From an uncultured Anaeroplasmataceae bacterium (GTDB lineage: Bacteria > Bacillota_I > Bacilli_A > Acholeplasmatales > Anaeroplasmataceae), in assembly GCA_944325695.1 (NCBI GenBank), contig CALVBA010000002.1, positions 1 to 64,000 of the forward strand: a stretch of 64,000 nt of DNA, given 5' to 3'. Both the position numbers and the translations under genes were made by a program. The notes under the pieces are model-generated. The model made no database searches. It was given only the letters and a program-made list of their open reading frames with translations, and was not told the origin of the DNA. Positions within the stretch are counted from its first letter, which is position 1. Every line of letters starts with the position of its first letter. Positions 9,356-17,479 of this stretch are shown piece after piece.

Positions 9356-11548
9356 CTATTCATCTAACATTGTTAAGGATAATTTATTTTTTTCTAGGTC
9401 AACACTTAAAACTTTTACAGTAACTAAATCACCAACATTTAAAACTTCCGATGGATGTTTAATGTGTTTTTTAGATATTTTTGAAATATGAACTAATCCA
9501 GAATACTTAACTCCACAATCGATAAAAGCTCCAAAATCAACAACATTTCTAACAGTACCTTGAAGTTCCATTCCAACTTTTAAATCTTCTAATTTTAAAA
9601 CATCACTTCTTAAAATCGGTGCATCATAATTATCGCGGGGATCACGCATTGGGGCGATAAAGGCATCTAAAATGTCATTTAAAGTGTACTTATCTACTTG
9701 ATAAAGTTTACTCATTAAATCCTTATCAATTAATTTAACTTGTTCTAAAACTTCATTTTTACCTAACATATTAGGATTAATATTATAATGATTTAAAATT
9801 TTATAGGCTATTTCATAACTTTCAGGATGAATTGACGTTTTATCTAATGGTTCTAAACCATCAACAATTCGTAAAAAACCATATGCTTGTTGTAAGGTTT
9901 TTTCTCCCAGACGTGAAACCTTTTTAAGTTCACTACGAGTTTTAAATTTACCTACTTCATCACGGTATTTAATAATGTTTTTACTTGATGTTTTATTTAA
10001 TCCAGCAACATAACTTAATAAAGATACTGAAGCAGTATTAACATTAACTCCAACTTTATTAACCGCCTCACTTACAACGTAATCAAGAGATTCTTCTAAT
10101 TTACTTTGTGTAACATCATGCTGATACTGTCCAACACCAATTGATTTTGGATCAATTTTAACTAACTCACTAAGTGGATCTTGTAAACGACGAGCAATCG
10201 AAATAGCACTGCGTTCTTGAACTTCTAAATCAGGAAATTCGTCTTTAGCTAATTCACTGGCACTATAAACTGATGCGCCAGCTTCACTGACAATAGTGTA
10301 AAATAAATCTTTTTTATCTATTTCTTTTAATACTTCTACGATAAAACTTTCGGTTTCTCTACTTGCTGTTCCGTTACCAATTGCAATTAATTTAACATCA
10401 TATTTATCTACTAAATGTTTAATGGTATCTTTTGATTTTTGATATTGTCTAACATCTACTTCTTTACCTTTTGCAAGTTCATTTGGATAAATAACTCCTT
10501 TTTCTAAAAATTGCCCTGTTTCACTAACTATCGCTAATTTACAACCCGTTCTGAAGGCTGGATCAACACCTAAGATAACTCGACCTTTTAAAGGGGCTTG
10601 CAATAATAGATTTTTCAAATTTAAAGAAAAAATTTCAATCGCTTGATTTTCACCCTTATCTTTTAATTCCGCTCTAACTTCGCGTTCTAATGCTGGATAG
10701 ATTAAACGTTTATGCGCATCTTTAATCGCCTCGATAATATCAGCATTAAATATAGCTTTTCGATTACTTTCTTTAATAACTTTATTAGTTAAATATTCAA
10801 TTTGTCTATCTTTATCAGCTTCAACACTTACACTAATAACACCTTCATTTTCGGCACGATTAATCGCTAAAATACGGTGTGGACGAATTGAACGAATTGG
10901 TTCTTGATAGTCATAATACATTTCATAAACAGCATTATCATCTGATGCATTTTTCTTTTTCTTAGTTACAATAATTCCATATTTTAAAATGTTATCCCGT
11001 AAATTACTACGATAAAAAGCATTGTCACTAATCCATTCACTAATAATATAACGAGCATGCATTAAGGCCTCTTCAGCCGTTTTAACAGTATCTGTAATGT
11101 ATTTTGCTGCAATATCTAAACGATTCCCATGTTGTGGAAAACTCATCATTATTTTAGCTAATGGTTCCAATCCTAATTTGATTGCTTCTGTAGCTTTCGT
11201 TTTTTTCTTTTCTTTAAATGGTCGATATAAATCTTCAACTTCTACTAGTTTATCGCAAGATAAAATTTCTTCTTCAAGTTCTTTGGTAAGCATGCCTTTT
11301 TCGTCAATTAGACGAATAATATCTTCTTTACGTTTTAAAAGAGATTTTTTATATTCGAATTCTTTTTCAATTACTCTAATTTGTTCCTCATCTAAACCAT
11401 TAGTTTGTTCTTTACGATAACGAGCAATAAAAGGTACAGTATTTCCTTCTTCAAGCATTTCTAAAACAGCAATAACTTGTTTTTCAGTTATTCCTAAATT
11501 TTTTGCAATCCCAGAAATCATTTTTAAATTTTTTTCATTTTTTTCCAT
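9356..11548 (-). CDS. tex: Tex family RNA-binding transcription accessory protein
   Basis: A 730-residue protein with the standard Tex order: N-terminal helical region, a YqgF/RNase H-like fold beginning near residue 320 (GRVILGVDPAFRTGCKLA), helix-hairpin-helix segments (LLSYVAGLNKTSSKNIIKYR and following), and a C-terminal S1 RNA-binding domain (GTVRNVVDFGAFIDCG). Tex acts in the cytoplasm on nucleic acid or elongating transcription. I chose ATG 11548, which follows GAGGTG by 6 nt. The GTG three codons upstream is part of that ribosome binding site. It is co-transcribed with the upstream membrane protein. Confidence 0.95.
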   Translation of the reverse strand: MEKNEKNLKMISGIAKNLGITEKQVIAVLEMLEEGNTVPFIARYRKEQTNGLDEEQIRVIEKEFEYKKSLLKRKEDIIRLIDEKGMLTKELEEEILSCDKLVEVEDLYRPFKEKKKTKATEAIKLGLEPLAKIMMSFPQHGNRLDIAAKYITDTVKTAEEALMHARYIISEWISDNAFYRSNLRDNILKYGIIVTKKKKNASDDNAVYEMYYDYQEPIRSIRPHRILAINRAENEGVISVSVEADKDRQIEYLTNKVIKESNRKAIFNADIIEAIKDAHKRLIYPALEREVRAELKDKGENQAIEIFSLNLKNLLLQAPLKGRVILGVDPAFRTGCKLAIVSETGQFLEKGVIYPNELAKGKEVDVRQYQKSKDTIKHLVDKYDVKLIAIGNGTASRETESFIVEVLKEIDKKDLFYTIVSEAGASVYSASELAKDEFPDLEVQERSAISIARRLQDPLSELVKIDPKSIGVGQYQHDVTQSKLEESLDYVVSEAVNKVGVNVNTASVSLLSYVAGLNKTSSKNIIKYRDEVGKFKTRSELKKVSRLGEKTLQQAYGFLRIVDGLEPLDKTSIHPESYEIAYKILNHYNINPNMLGKNEVLEQVKLIDKDLMSKLYQVDKYTLNDILDAFIAPMRDPRDNYDAPILRSDVLKLEDLKVGMELQGTVRNVVDFGAFIDCGVKYSGLVHISKISKKHIKHPSEVLNVGDLVTVKVLSVDLEKNKLSLTMLDE

Positions 11549-11560
11549 TTTTAACACCTC

Positions 11561-12148
11561 TTATTTTAAACGGTTAGCTAAATCATTTATTCGTGATGTT
11601 GTGGCATCTTTAATTGTTTCTAATAAATTATCTTCATATGTAAATAATGTTGGGGTCTTTCCATCATATTCTTTACCTGAAACAGTAACAAATTCTTCTT
11701 TTGTAAGTGAATCTTCACTAATATCGATTACATAGCAATCATATTCAGCGCTATTAGCACAAGCCTTATATAAATTGGTAATCGCTTCATATAACTTAAC
11801 TTTATCTTGTTTTAATGAATTATCATAATCATCTGAGCTGTAAACAATAATATATACTGTATTTTCACTAAATTGAGCTTCGCCATTTTGAATATTTGTT
11901 AAGCGGTTAGATGAAATATAATAACGATCGGCAAAATCACGACCTGAAATACTTCCATCATTAAAGAATAAAAACCACGATAATACACCGAAAGCTATTA
12001 CAACAATAAAACTAATTATAATCGAAATTAATCTAATTTTTTTGATATTTCTGGCTTTTTTAGCATTATTTTGATGGTTTTCTAAAGAACTGTTATCACG
12101 TTTTTCTATCTTATTTATTTTCTTTTCTTTTTCAACATATCGAGCCAT
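11561..12148 (-). CDS. Uncharacterised single-pass membrane protein, thioredoxin-like length
   Basis: A 195-residue protein: a highly charged cytoplasmic N-terminus (about 40 residues, many Lys/Glu), one membrane segment (LISIIISFIVVIAFGVLSWF), then an external domain with strand-helix features (VYIIVYSSDDYD, DCYVIDISED, TPTLFTYEDN). That pattern recalls a thioredoxin-like fold, but no CxxC is present, so the resemblance is only inferred. Start chosen at the ATG after AAAAGGAG. It is the first gene of the tex operon and has its own consensus promoter. Confidence 0.8.
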   Translation of the reverse strand: MARYVEKEKKINKIEKRDNSSLENHQNNAKKARNIKKIRLISIIISFIVVIAFGVLSWFLFFNDGSISGRDFADRYYISSNRLTNIQNGEAQFSENTVYIIVYSSDDYDNSLKQDKVKLYEAITNLYKACANSAEYDCYVIDISEDSLTKEEFVTVSGKEYDGKTPTLFTYEDNLLETIKDATTSRINDLANRLK

Positions 12149-12183
12149 ATTTAATCTCCTTTTCATTTAATTGCATTTATTTC

Positions 12184-12212
12184 ATTATACAAAATTTAAC
12201 TATCATTATCAA
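12184..12212 (-). promoter_or_regulatory. SigA-type promoter of the tex operon
   Basis: On the minus strand TTGATA, a 17-nt spacer, then TATAAT, about 36 nt upstream of the start codon. Confidence 0.75.
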
Positions 12213-12213
12213 G

Positions 12214-12242
12214 TTTATCAAGAATATATTATTAAGTATAAT
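12214..12242 (+). promoter_or_regulatory. Probable promoter of the FAD/Rieske gene
   Basis: TTTATC, a 17-nt spacer and a perfect TATAAT, roughly 40 nt upstream of the coding region. The -35 is weak. Confidence 0.45.
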
Positions 12243-12282
12243 TTTTACATAAATTGTAAACAATAATTTTTGAGGTGTTATT

Positions 12283-13575
12283 ATAGAAACGTTATATCAG
12301 AATTCTTTTCCTAAGTATGAAACTATCACAAATGATTTTCACGCCAAAATATTAATTATTGGAGGAGGTTTAGCTGGAATAATGACAGCATATTATCTAT
12401 CAGAAGCAAACCTAGATGTTACTGTTGTCGAAAAAAATTCAATTTTATCTGGAATTACAAGTAAATTAAATGGTAAAATATGCCTAAATCAAGGTATTTT
12501 CCATGAAACAATTAATAATTATGGTTATAAGATGGCTAAAAATTATTATGATTATACAATTATGGCACAACAAGAATATAAAAGAATTATTAGTGAGCTA
12601 AATATTGACTGTGAATTTAAAAAAGAAGAATCTTATTTATATTCCATAACTGATAATGAATTTATCAAAAACGAAAAAGAAGCCTTAGAGAGTTTAGATA
12701 AAAAAGTATATCAAGATGAAAATTTTCCTTTAAATCTTAATATTAGTAATCATTTAAAAATTAAAGATGATTATACTATTGATATTTTTAAATTTTTATC
12801 AAATCTACCTTTTAAATTTAAAATTTATGAAAATGCATGTGCTACTAAAATTGGTGATGAGGTTGTTATAAATAACATGTATCATCTTACATACGATAAA
12901 CTGATCGTATGTACAAATATGCCTCCTAAAAATAGTAAAATGGTCTATACAAAGACTTACGCAAGTACAGCATATACCAGTCTTTTTAAAGGAAATATAA
13001 CCAATTTATTTCTAGAAGATAAAAAAGAAGGTCTATCTATTAGAAATTTTAAAGGGAATGTAGTTTTATGTGGATTAGATCATGATACTGGATATGTAGA
13101 TGATATCAATAAGTTTAAAACTCTTCATAAACACTATGAAACAATGTTTAAAAAAGAAAAATCACTTCTTAATTTAAGTAATCAAGATGTCATGAGTTTA
13201 GACAAAATGCCGTTAGTTATCGATGATGGCAATGTCATTACAATTACCGCATTTAACAAATGGGGATTAACTAATAGTATTATTTGTGCTAAAGTGACAT
13301 TAGAATTAATAAATGATGAGAAATTCATTAATCCCTTTGCAATAAATCGCTTTAAAATTTCATTTAAGTTAGTACGGCGTAATATTGGACAATTATTAAA
13401 AGGGACATTTAATAGCCCTAAAATAGAATTATTAAGCGAAAATAATAATCGTGCACGATGTCGACATCAAAACGCTCTTTTGAAATATAATACTAACACA
13501 AATCAGTTCGAATGTACCGCTCATGGTAGTACATATTCGAAAGATGGTGAAGTTAAAAATGGTCCTGCAATATAA
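12283..13575 (+). CDS. FAD-dependent oxidoreductase with C-terminal Rieske [2Fe-2S] domain; no canonical start codon
   Basis: The reading frame encodes a DAO-type flavoprotein. The dinucleotide motif ILIIGGGLAG lies about 25-35 codons into the frame, and VVEKNSILSG follows. The C-terminus carries a Rieske cluster motif, CRH and CTAH about 17 residues apart, so the cluster should assemble. Homologues begin with a short leader before the GGG motif, yet between the in-frame stop at 12271 and that motif there is no ATG, GTG or TTG. The first ATG (12382) would delete the FAD motif. A GAGGTG site (12272-12277) points to ATA 12283 (or ATT 12280) as start. The substrate is unknown. Confidence 0.75.
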   Translation: METLYQNSFPKYETITNDFHAKILIIGGGLAGIMTAYYLSEANLDVTVVEKNSILSGITSKLNGKICLNQGIFHETINNYGYKMAKNYYDYTIMAQQEYKRIISELNIDCEFKKEESYLYSITDNEFIKNEKEALESLDKKVYQDENFPLNLNISNHLKIKDDYTIDIFKFLSNLPFKFKIYENACATKIGDEVVINNMYHLTYDKLIVCTNMPPKNSKMVYTKTYASTAYTSLFKGNITNLFLEDKKEGLSIRNFKGNVVLCGLDHDTGYVDDINKFKTLHKHYETMFKKEKSLLNLSNQDVMSLDKMPLVIDDGNVITITAFNKWGLTNSIICAKVTLELINDEKFINPFAINRFKISFKLVRRNIGQLLKGTFNSPKIELLSENNNRARCRHQNALLKYNTNTNQFECTAHGSTYSKDGEVKNGPAI

Positions 13576-13576
13576 A

Positions 13577-13596
13577 AAAGAGGATTCTTCCTCTTT
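13577..13596. terminator. Shared terminator of convergent genes
   Basis: The stem AAAGAGG/CCTCTTT lies between the two stop codons and overlaps the lipoprotein stop codon. Confidence 0.65.
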
Positions 13597-14560
13597 AATC
13601 TAGTAATATATTAGATATTTCAAATACATCTTCTTTAGCTGCATCATTAAAATAAATAACAAACTCCATATCCATATCGTAAAAAGTTAACGAATTGGCA
13701 CTTAATAAGGTAAATGTATAATCATTTAAATATGCATCATCAAAATATTTAGTGACGCATGATACTTCTAAAACTTCAAGTTTTGTTTCAATAATTGTTA
13801 TCATTTTATCGTCTTTTTTATAACGCATTGTGCGCTTATCTTCTGTTTCTTCATCAAATGAAGCTACATATCCTTCTAATTCAAGTGGTTTAAAATCGCG
13901 TTTTAAAAGCTCTCCATCGCCATTACTTGATATACTTTCAGTCATTATTTTGTCTTCATCAAAACTTGTCTTTTCGATTTTCTTATTCACTTTAAAATCA
14001 TTGAATGAAGTTACCGATTTAACAGAATGATCAGAATTATAAACAGTAACTTCTTTAGGCATTTTTGATACTTTTGAAAAAATAATATCTTCATTAATCG
14101 ATGTTTGACCATTAGCGATTTGGCATTTTGTTTTGATAATTATTTTGTCTGTATCATCCACTAATTCAGCATCACCATCATTTTTTACATCGTTAATTAG
14201 TGACTGATATAAATAAGAATGACTAGAATTATTAGGCCAATCACTTTTAAAATTCAATTTTTTATTTAGTGTTGGTGTTAAAATAAATACACCATTTTCG
14301 TTTTTTAATAAAATTTGGCTGTTATTTGATTTATCATTTGTTAGTTTAACTTTATACATATCTGGTGAAAGATAACTTACTTCAAAATCAAAAGTAATAA
14401 CATTACTTCCACGATTTAACTTCATCTTTCCATCAACCTCATATGTATTAATGCTATCTTGATAAGATACAATATCATCTATTGTAACTGCTTTATTTTT
14501 ATTACATCCAGTTAAAAATAAGATTAGTAATAAAAGATTGAAAAATTTTAAAATCTTCAT
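13595..14560 (-). CDS. LolA-like lipoprotein, YdcC/GerS type (sporulation)
   Basis: A 321-residue lipoprotein. The signal peptide ends in the lipobox LTGC (Cys19). The body is a series of beta strands with the look of LolA-like carrier proteins (DGKMKLNRGSNVITFDFEV and following). Bacillus YdcC and clostridial GerS are lipoproteins of this kind involved in spores, and ydcC lies next to acpS in Bacillus, as it does here apart from one small gene between them. Start chosen at the ATG after GCGAGGTGA; an upstream in-frame ATG would bury the signal peptide. I see no convincing sporulation promoter, so the spore role rests on fold and synteny. Confidence 0.75.
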   Translation of the reverse strand: MKILKFFNLLLLILFLTGCNKNKAVTIDDIVSYQDSINTYEVDGKMKLNRGSNVITFDFEVSYLSPDMYKVKLTNDKSNNSQILLKNENGVFILTPTLNKKLNFKSDWPNNSSHSYLYQSLINDVKNDGDAELVDDTDKIIIKTKCQIANGQTSINEDIIFSKVSKMPKEVTVYNSDHSVKSVTSFNDFKVNKKIEKTSFDEDKIMTESISSNGDGELLKRDFKPLELEGYVASFDEETEDKRTMRYKKDDKMITIIETKLEVLEVSCVTKYFDDAYLNDYTFTLLSANSLTFYDMDMEFVIYFNDAAKEDVFEISNILLD

Positions 14561-14653
14561 TAAATCACCTCGCAATAAAAGATATGTATTATCGCTTTTT
14601 TTATGTATGAAATAGTAAAAAAAACGCATAATATTTTTAAAAGGAGGTGTCTT

Positions 14654-14860
14654 ATGAACATTTTTCAAAAAATATGTTTGCTTATAACAATTATAGGAGC
14701 AATCAACTGGGGACTAATCGGTATCTTTGATTTTAACCTTGTAACATATATAACTCAAAACCATACTATGGCCAATTCAATAATTTATTCAGTTATCGGA
14801 TTAGCAGGATTATTAAACATTATGCTTTTAGGACTAAAAATGGATCGTCACGATTTATAA
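14654..14860 (+). CDS. DUF378 small membrane protein (YuzA-like)
   Basis: A 68-residue protein with two membrane helices. The first carries the characteristic GAINWGLIGIFDFN of the DUF378 family and the second is SVIGLAGLLNIMLL. A very strong AAGGAGGTGTCTT precedes the ATG. It is divergent from the YdcC-like lipoprotein gene and overlaps the end of acpS by 13 nt in a convergent arrangement. The family has no established function. Confidence 0.85.
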   Translation: MNIFQKICLLITIIGAINWGLIGIFDFNLVTYITQNHTMANSIIYSVIGLAGLLNIMLLGLKMDRHDL

Positions 14861-15198
14861 ATCATGACATAAGCGACACTGTAATTTTTAGTGTGTGATA
14901 ATGTTATTAAATACTCATAAGATGCCTTTGTTGAACATTTAACATAAGGACTACCATCCTCATGATTTAATATTGAAAAATCTTTATAATTGGCCGTTTT
15001 ATCACCATTTTTAAAAGCTTTAAAAATAGCTTCTTTACATGCAAAACGACTAGCCAAATATTCGATTTTTCGACTACTACAAAGCTTATGATAAACATCT
15101 AACTCTCGATTACTTAAAAGACGTAACGAGAGTTTTTCCATATCCTTTTCTAATAAACTTGCATGTTCTACTAAATCAATACCAATTCCAACTAACAT
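14848..15198 (-). CDS. acpS: Holo-[acyl-carrier-protein] synthase
   Basis: Transfers 4'-phosphopantetheine from CoA to apo-ACP in the cytoplasm, activating ACP for fatty acid synthesis. At 116 residues it is the normal length. It has the AcpS motifs VGIGIDLVE (metal-binding Asp) near the N-terminus and ASRFACKEAIFKAF in the middle, with LSHTKNYSVAYV near the end. Its ATG overlaps the whiA stop (TAATG), so it is the last gene of the hprK-whiA operon. Confidence 0.95.
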   Translation of the reverse strand: MLVGIGIDLVEHASLLEKDMEKLSLRLLSNRELDVYHKLCSSRKIEYLASRFACKEAIFKAFKNGDKTANYKDFSILNHEDGSPYVKCSTKASYEYLITLSHTKNYSVAYVMIYKS

Positions 15199-16142
15199 TA
15201 TAAGCTCCTATTTTTTATATTTTGTAATTCTAATGCAATTTCTTTTATTTTTCTAAACCGATGATTTAATCCCGATTTAGAAATATCTTCTTGGTAACGA
15301 TCTTTTAAAATCGCAATTAATTCATTTAATGAAGCTTCAGGATTTTCTTTACGAACTTTCATAATTAATAAAATTTTACCATCAAGTTTTTCTAAAGGAT
15401 AATTATATTCAATATATTGAATGTATTTTAACTGTTCTTTTGCCGCTTCAGCGGTTTTAGTTTGATTGGCTATTTCACAGTTAATAACACGATTAATTGA
15501 ATTATTAAAATCACGTTTTATACGTACATCTTCAAACTTAAAAGCTTCTTGTTGCGCTCCAATAATTCGTAATAAATCAACAATATTTTCGGCATCTTTT
15601 AAATAAACCATTGAATGATTACGTCTTTTAGTTATTTTTGCGTTTAAATCAAACTTGTTTATCATTCGAATTAAAAAAACACTTTCGTTATCATTATTTA
15701 CTCCGAATTCTAAATGATATGAACCTGTTTGTGGATTATTCACTGAACCACAACACAAAAAAGCTCCTCTAATATAATTAGCTGCTTTTTGGGGGTTATT
15801 TAAAATATCCTGTTTTTCCTTTTCACGATCACTAAACGTTTGCATATCATACATAATTTGTGAAACATTTGATAAAACATTTACACTATATAAAAATTTT
15901 CGATTTAATTTATGATCATGTTTTTGAATTAATTCCACATCAGAATTGTAATATTTTTTGACTAACTTTAAAAAACGACGTGCAATGTACGCAGTAGCAC
16001 TTTGGAAAGAAATGTAATTTCCATTGCTTGATAAATGTATACTACTAGAAATATGCATCATCGCTTTCAACTCATAAATACTATATTCTTGATCAATTTC
16101 TAAAGCACATATTTCATGTTTAACGTCAGCTGCATAAGACAT
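15198..16142 (-). CDS. whiA: WhiA (DUF199) DNA-binding protein
   Basis: A 314-residue protein with an N-terminal LAGLIDADG-like domain (LDR...GAFLCCGSVNNP, LEFGVNNDNESVF) and a C-terminal helix-turn-helix ending in ISKSGLNHRFRKI. WhiA affects cell division and chromosome handling in Bacillus and is needed for sporulation in Streptomyces. Start chosen at ATG 16142 (MSYAADVKHEI), which matches the usual N-terminus; the in-frame upstream ATG belongs to the end of yvcK. It lies 4 nt after the yvcK TGA stop. Confidence 0.95.
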   Translation of the reverse strand: MSYAADVKHEICALEIDQEYSIYELKAMMHISSSIHLSSNGNYISFQSATAYIARRFLKLVKKYYNSDVELIQKHDHKLNRKFLYSVNVLSNVSQIMYDMQTFSDREKEKQDILNNPQKAANYIRGAFLCCGSVNNPQTGSYHLEFGVNNDNESVFLIRMINKFDLNAKITKRRNHSMVYLKDAENIVDLLRIIGAQQEAFKFEDVRIKRDFNNSINRVINCEIANQTKTAEAAKEQLKYIQYIEYNYPLEKLDGKILLIMKVRKENPEASLNELIAILKDRYQEDISKSGLNHRFRKIKEIALELQNIKNRSL

Positions 16143-16146
16143 CTTT

Positions 16147-17079
16147 TCACCACTTTTCAAATAATATTTTTTTTAATATCAATCTTCTTTTACTTATTGA
16201 ATGATATACACTTTTATTATTAATAAATAATAAATCGCTAAATACAGTGATTTTTTTGTTTTCTTCATCTAAAAAATCACCTAATAATTTTTTACCCATT
16301 TTGTGGTATTTTGTTATTAAATCCGCACTTATTATCGCATTATTAGCTATAATTAGATCTAAATTATCTGCACCAACATATTTTTTAAGCAGATTAATGT
16401 GATCATTTAAATTAAGATTATATGTTTCATGTGGTTCACTAAAAATATTAGCTAAATAAATTTTTTTAGCTTTTGTATTTTTAAGTGCATTAATAACTTC
16501 AATATTTGTTAAATTACATATTAATGATGAGTAAAAACTTCCAGGACAATAAATAACAAAATCAGCTTCTAAAATCGCCGTTAAAGTACGTGGATTAATC
16601 TTTTTATCACTGACTTTAATATAATTTATTCCATTATGCATGTGAGCCATTGCCTTAGATTCACCAAAACCAATTTGTGAATCATGATAAAAATATCGTA
16701 ATACCAATGGATAATATGACAATGGTATTATCTCACCTTGACATTTAAAAACTTGCATTAAATAATTAAATGCTTTCGTTAAATCATCACAATCATTAAT
16801 AACTGAAGCAATTAAAAAATTACCTAATGGATGATTATTCATTAAAGGAAATCGATAGTTAAATACATCTAAAATATTTTTATCAATCGTTGATAATGCG
16901 CTTAAGACCATTCGTATATCTCCAGGTGGTAAGATATTAAATTTCTCACGTAAAATTCCGCTTGAGCCACCATCATCAGAAACACCAACGATTGCTTTAA
17001 TTGAGACATTAAGTTTTTTTAACGCCTTAATTGTCGATGACATCCCATGTCCACCACCTATTAAACACACATTAAGCAT
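16147..17079 (-). CDS. yvcK: YvcK/GlmR family protein
   Basis: A 310-residue cytoplasmic protein with the Rossmann-like start NVCLIGGGHGMSSTIKALK and the family motif GVSDDGGSSG, followed by PPGDIRM. In Bacillus, GlmR (YvcK) binds UDP-GlcNAc and steers carbon toward peptidoglycan precursors. The ATG at 17079 follows AGGTGATC; the gene start overlaps the end of the RapZ-domain gene by 8 nt. The rapZ-yvcK-whiA order is conserved in Firmicutes. Confidence 0.93.
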   Translation of the reverse strand: MLNVCLIGGGHGMSSTIKALKKLNVSIKAIVGVSDDGGSSGILREKFNILPPGDIRMVLSALSTIDKNILDVFNYRFPLMNNHPLGNFLIASVINDCDDLTKAFNYLMQVFKCQGEIIPLSYYPLVLRYFYHDSQIGFGESKAMAHMHNGINYIKVSDKKINPRTLTAILEADFVIYCPGSFYSSLICNLTNIEVINALKNTKAKKIYLANIFSEPHETYNLNLNDHINLLKKYVGADNLDLIIANNAIISADLITKYHKMGKKLLGDFLDEENKKITVFSDLLFINNKSVYHSISKRRLILKKILFEKW

Positions 17080-17434
17080 AACGATCACCTAACTCCAAAT
17101 GATGGACGACAATATTTAAATTAATATAAGTTTTTTTTAAGTATTCGGCTACAAAAACACTGCGATGATATCCTCCAGTGCAATGAATTCCAACATTAAT
17201 AATTTCTTTATTTATGTTAAAAAGATAAAAATCTAAGAAACTTTTAAGGTGGAACAAATAGCGACTTGTTTTACTGTCATTCAAAATATAGTTAGCTACA
17301 TCACTATCTTTTCCATTTAAACTTCTTAGATTCAAATCATAATACGGATTAACGAGAATCCTAGCATCTAAATCGATGTCTAGTAAATAGGCTTTTTTAT
17401 ATTTTAAGCCATACGTATAAATATTAATTAGCAC
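17072..17434 (-). CDS. Stand-alone RapZ C-terminal domain (P-loop kinase domain missing)
   Basis: A 120-residue protein that aligns by eye with only the C-terminal domain of RapZ/YvcJ: the start NIYTYGLKYKK, then ARILVNPYY, LRSLNGKD, and the signature GIHCTGGYHRSV. Full RapZ proteins are about 290 residues and begin with a P-loop GxSGxGKS domain. No such sequence precedes this gene, which follows the lgt fusion gene by 45 nt. The start is GTG after AAGGAAGTG. In E. coli this domain binds the small RNA GlmZ, and a role in sensing or RNA binding is possible. The location upstream of yvcK is the normal rapZ position, so this is a trimmed rapZ and not a random fragment. Confidence 0.88.
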   Translation of the reverse strand: MLINIYTYGLKYKKAYLLDIDLDARILVNPYYDLNLRSLNGKDSDVANYILNDSKTSRYLFHLKSFLDFYLFNINKEIINVGIHCTGGYHRSVFVAEYLKKTYINLNIVVHHLELGDRYA

Positions 17435-17479
17435 GGTTTATATCACTTCCTTTTTAAGGATATGACATACTAATTTAAA

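Noticed and set aside
9356-11557. tex starting at GTG 11557, and similarly hprK starting at GTG 19892
   Set aside because: In both cases the GTG is part of the GAGGTG ribosome binding site for an ATG three codons downstream.
12382-13575. Flavoprotein starting at the first ATG (12382)
   Set aside because: This would remove the FAD-binding GGGLAG motif, which is encoded in the same frame just upstream after a good ribosome binding site.
17072-17434. RapZ-domain gene as a pseudogene
   Set aside because: The domain is complete from its first strand, keeps the signature residues, has a start codon and ribosome binding site, and overlaps yvcK in a coupled way.
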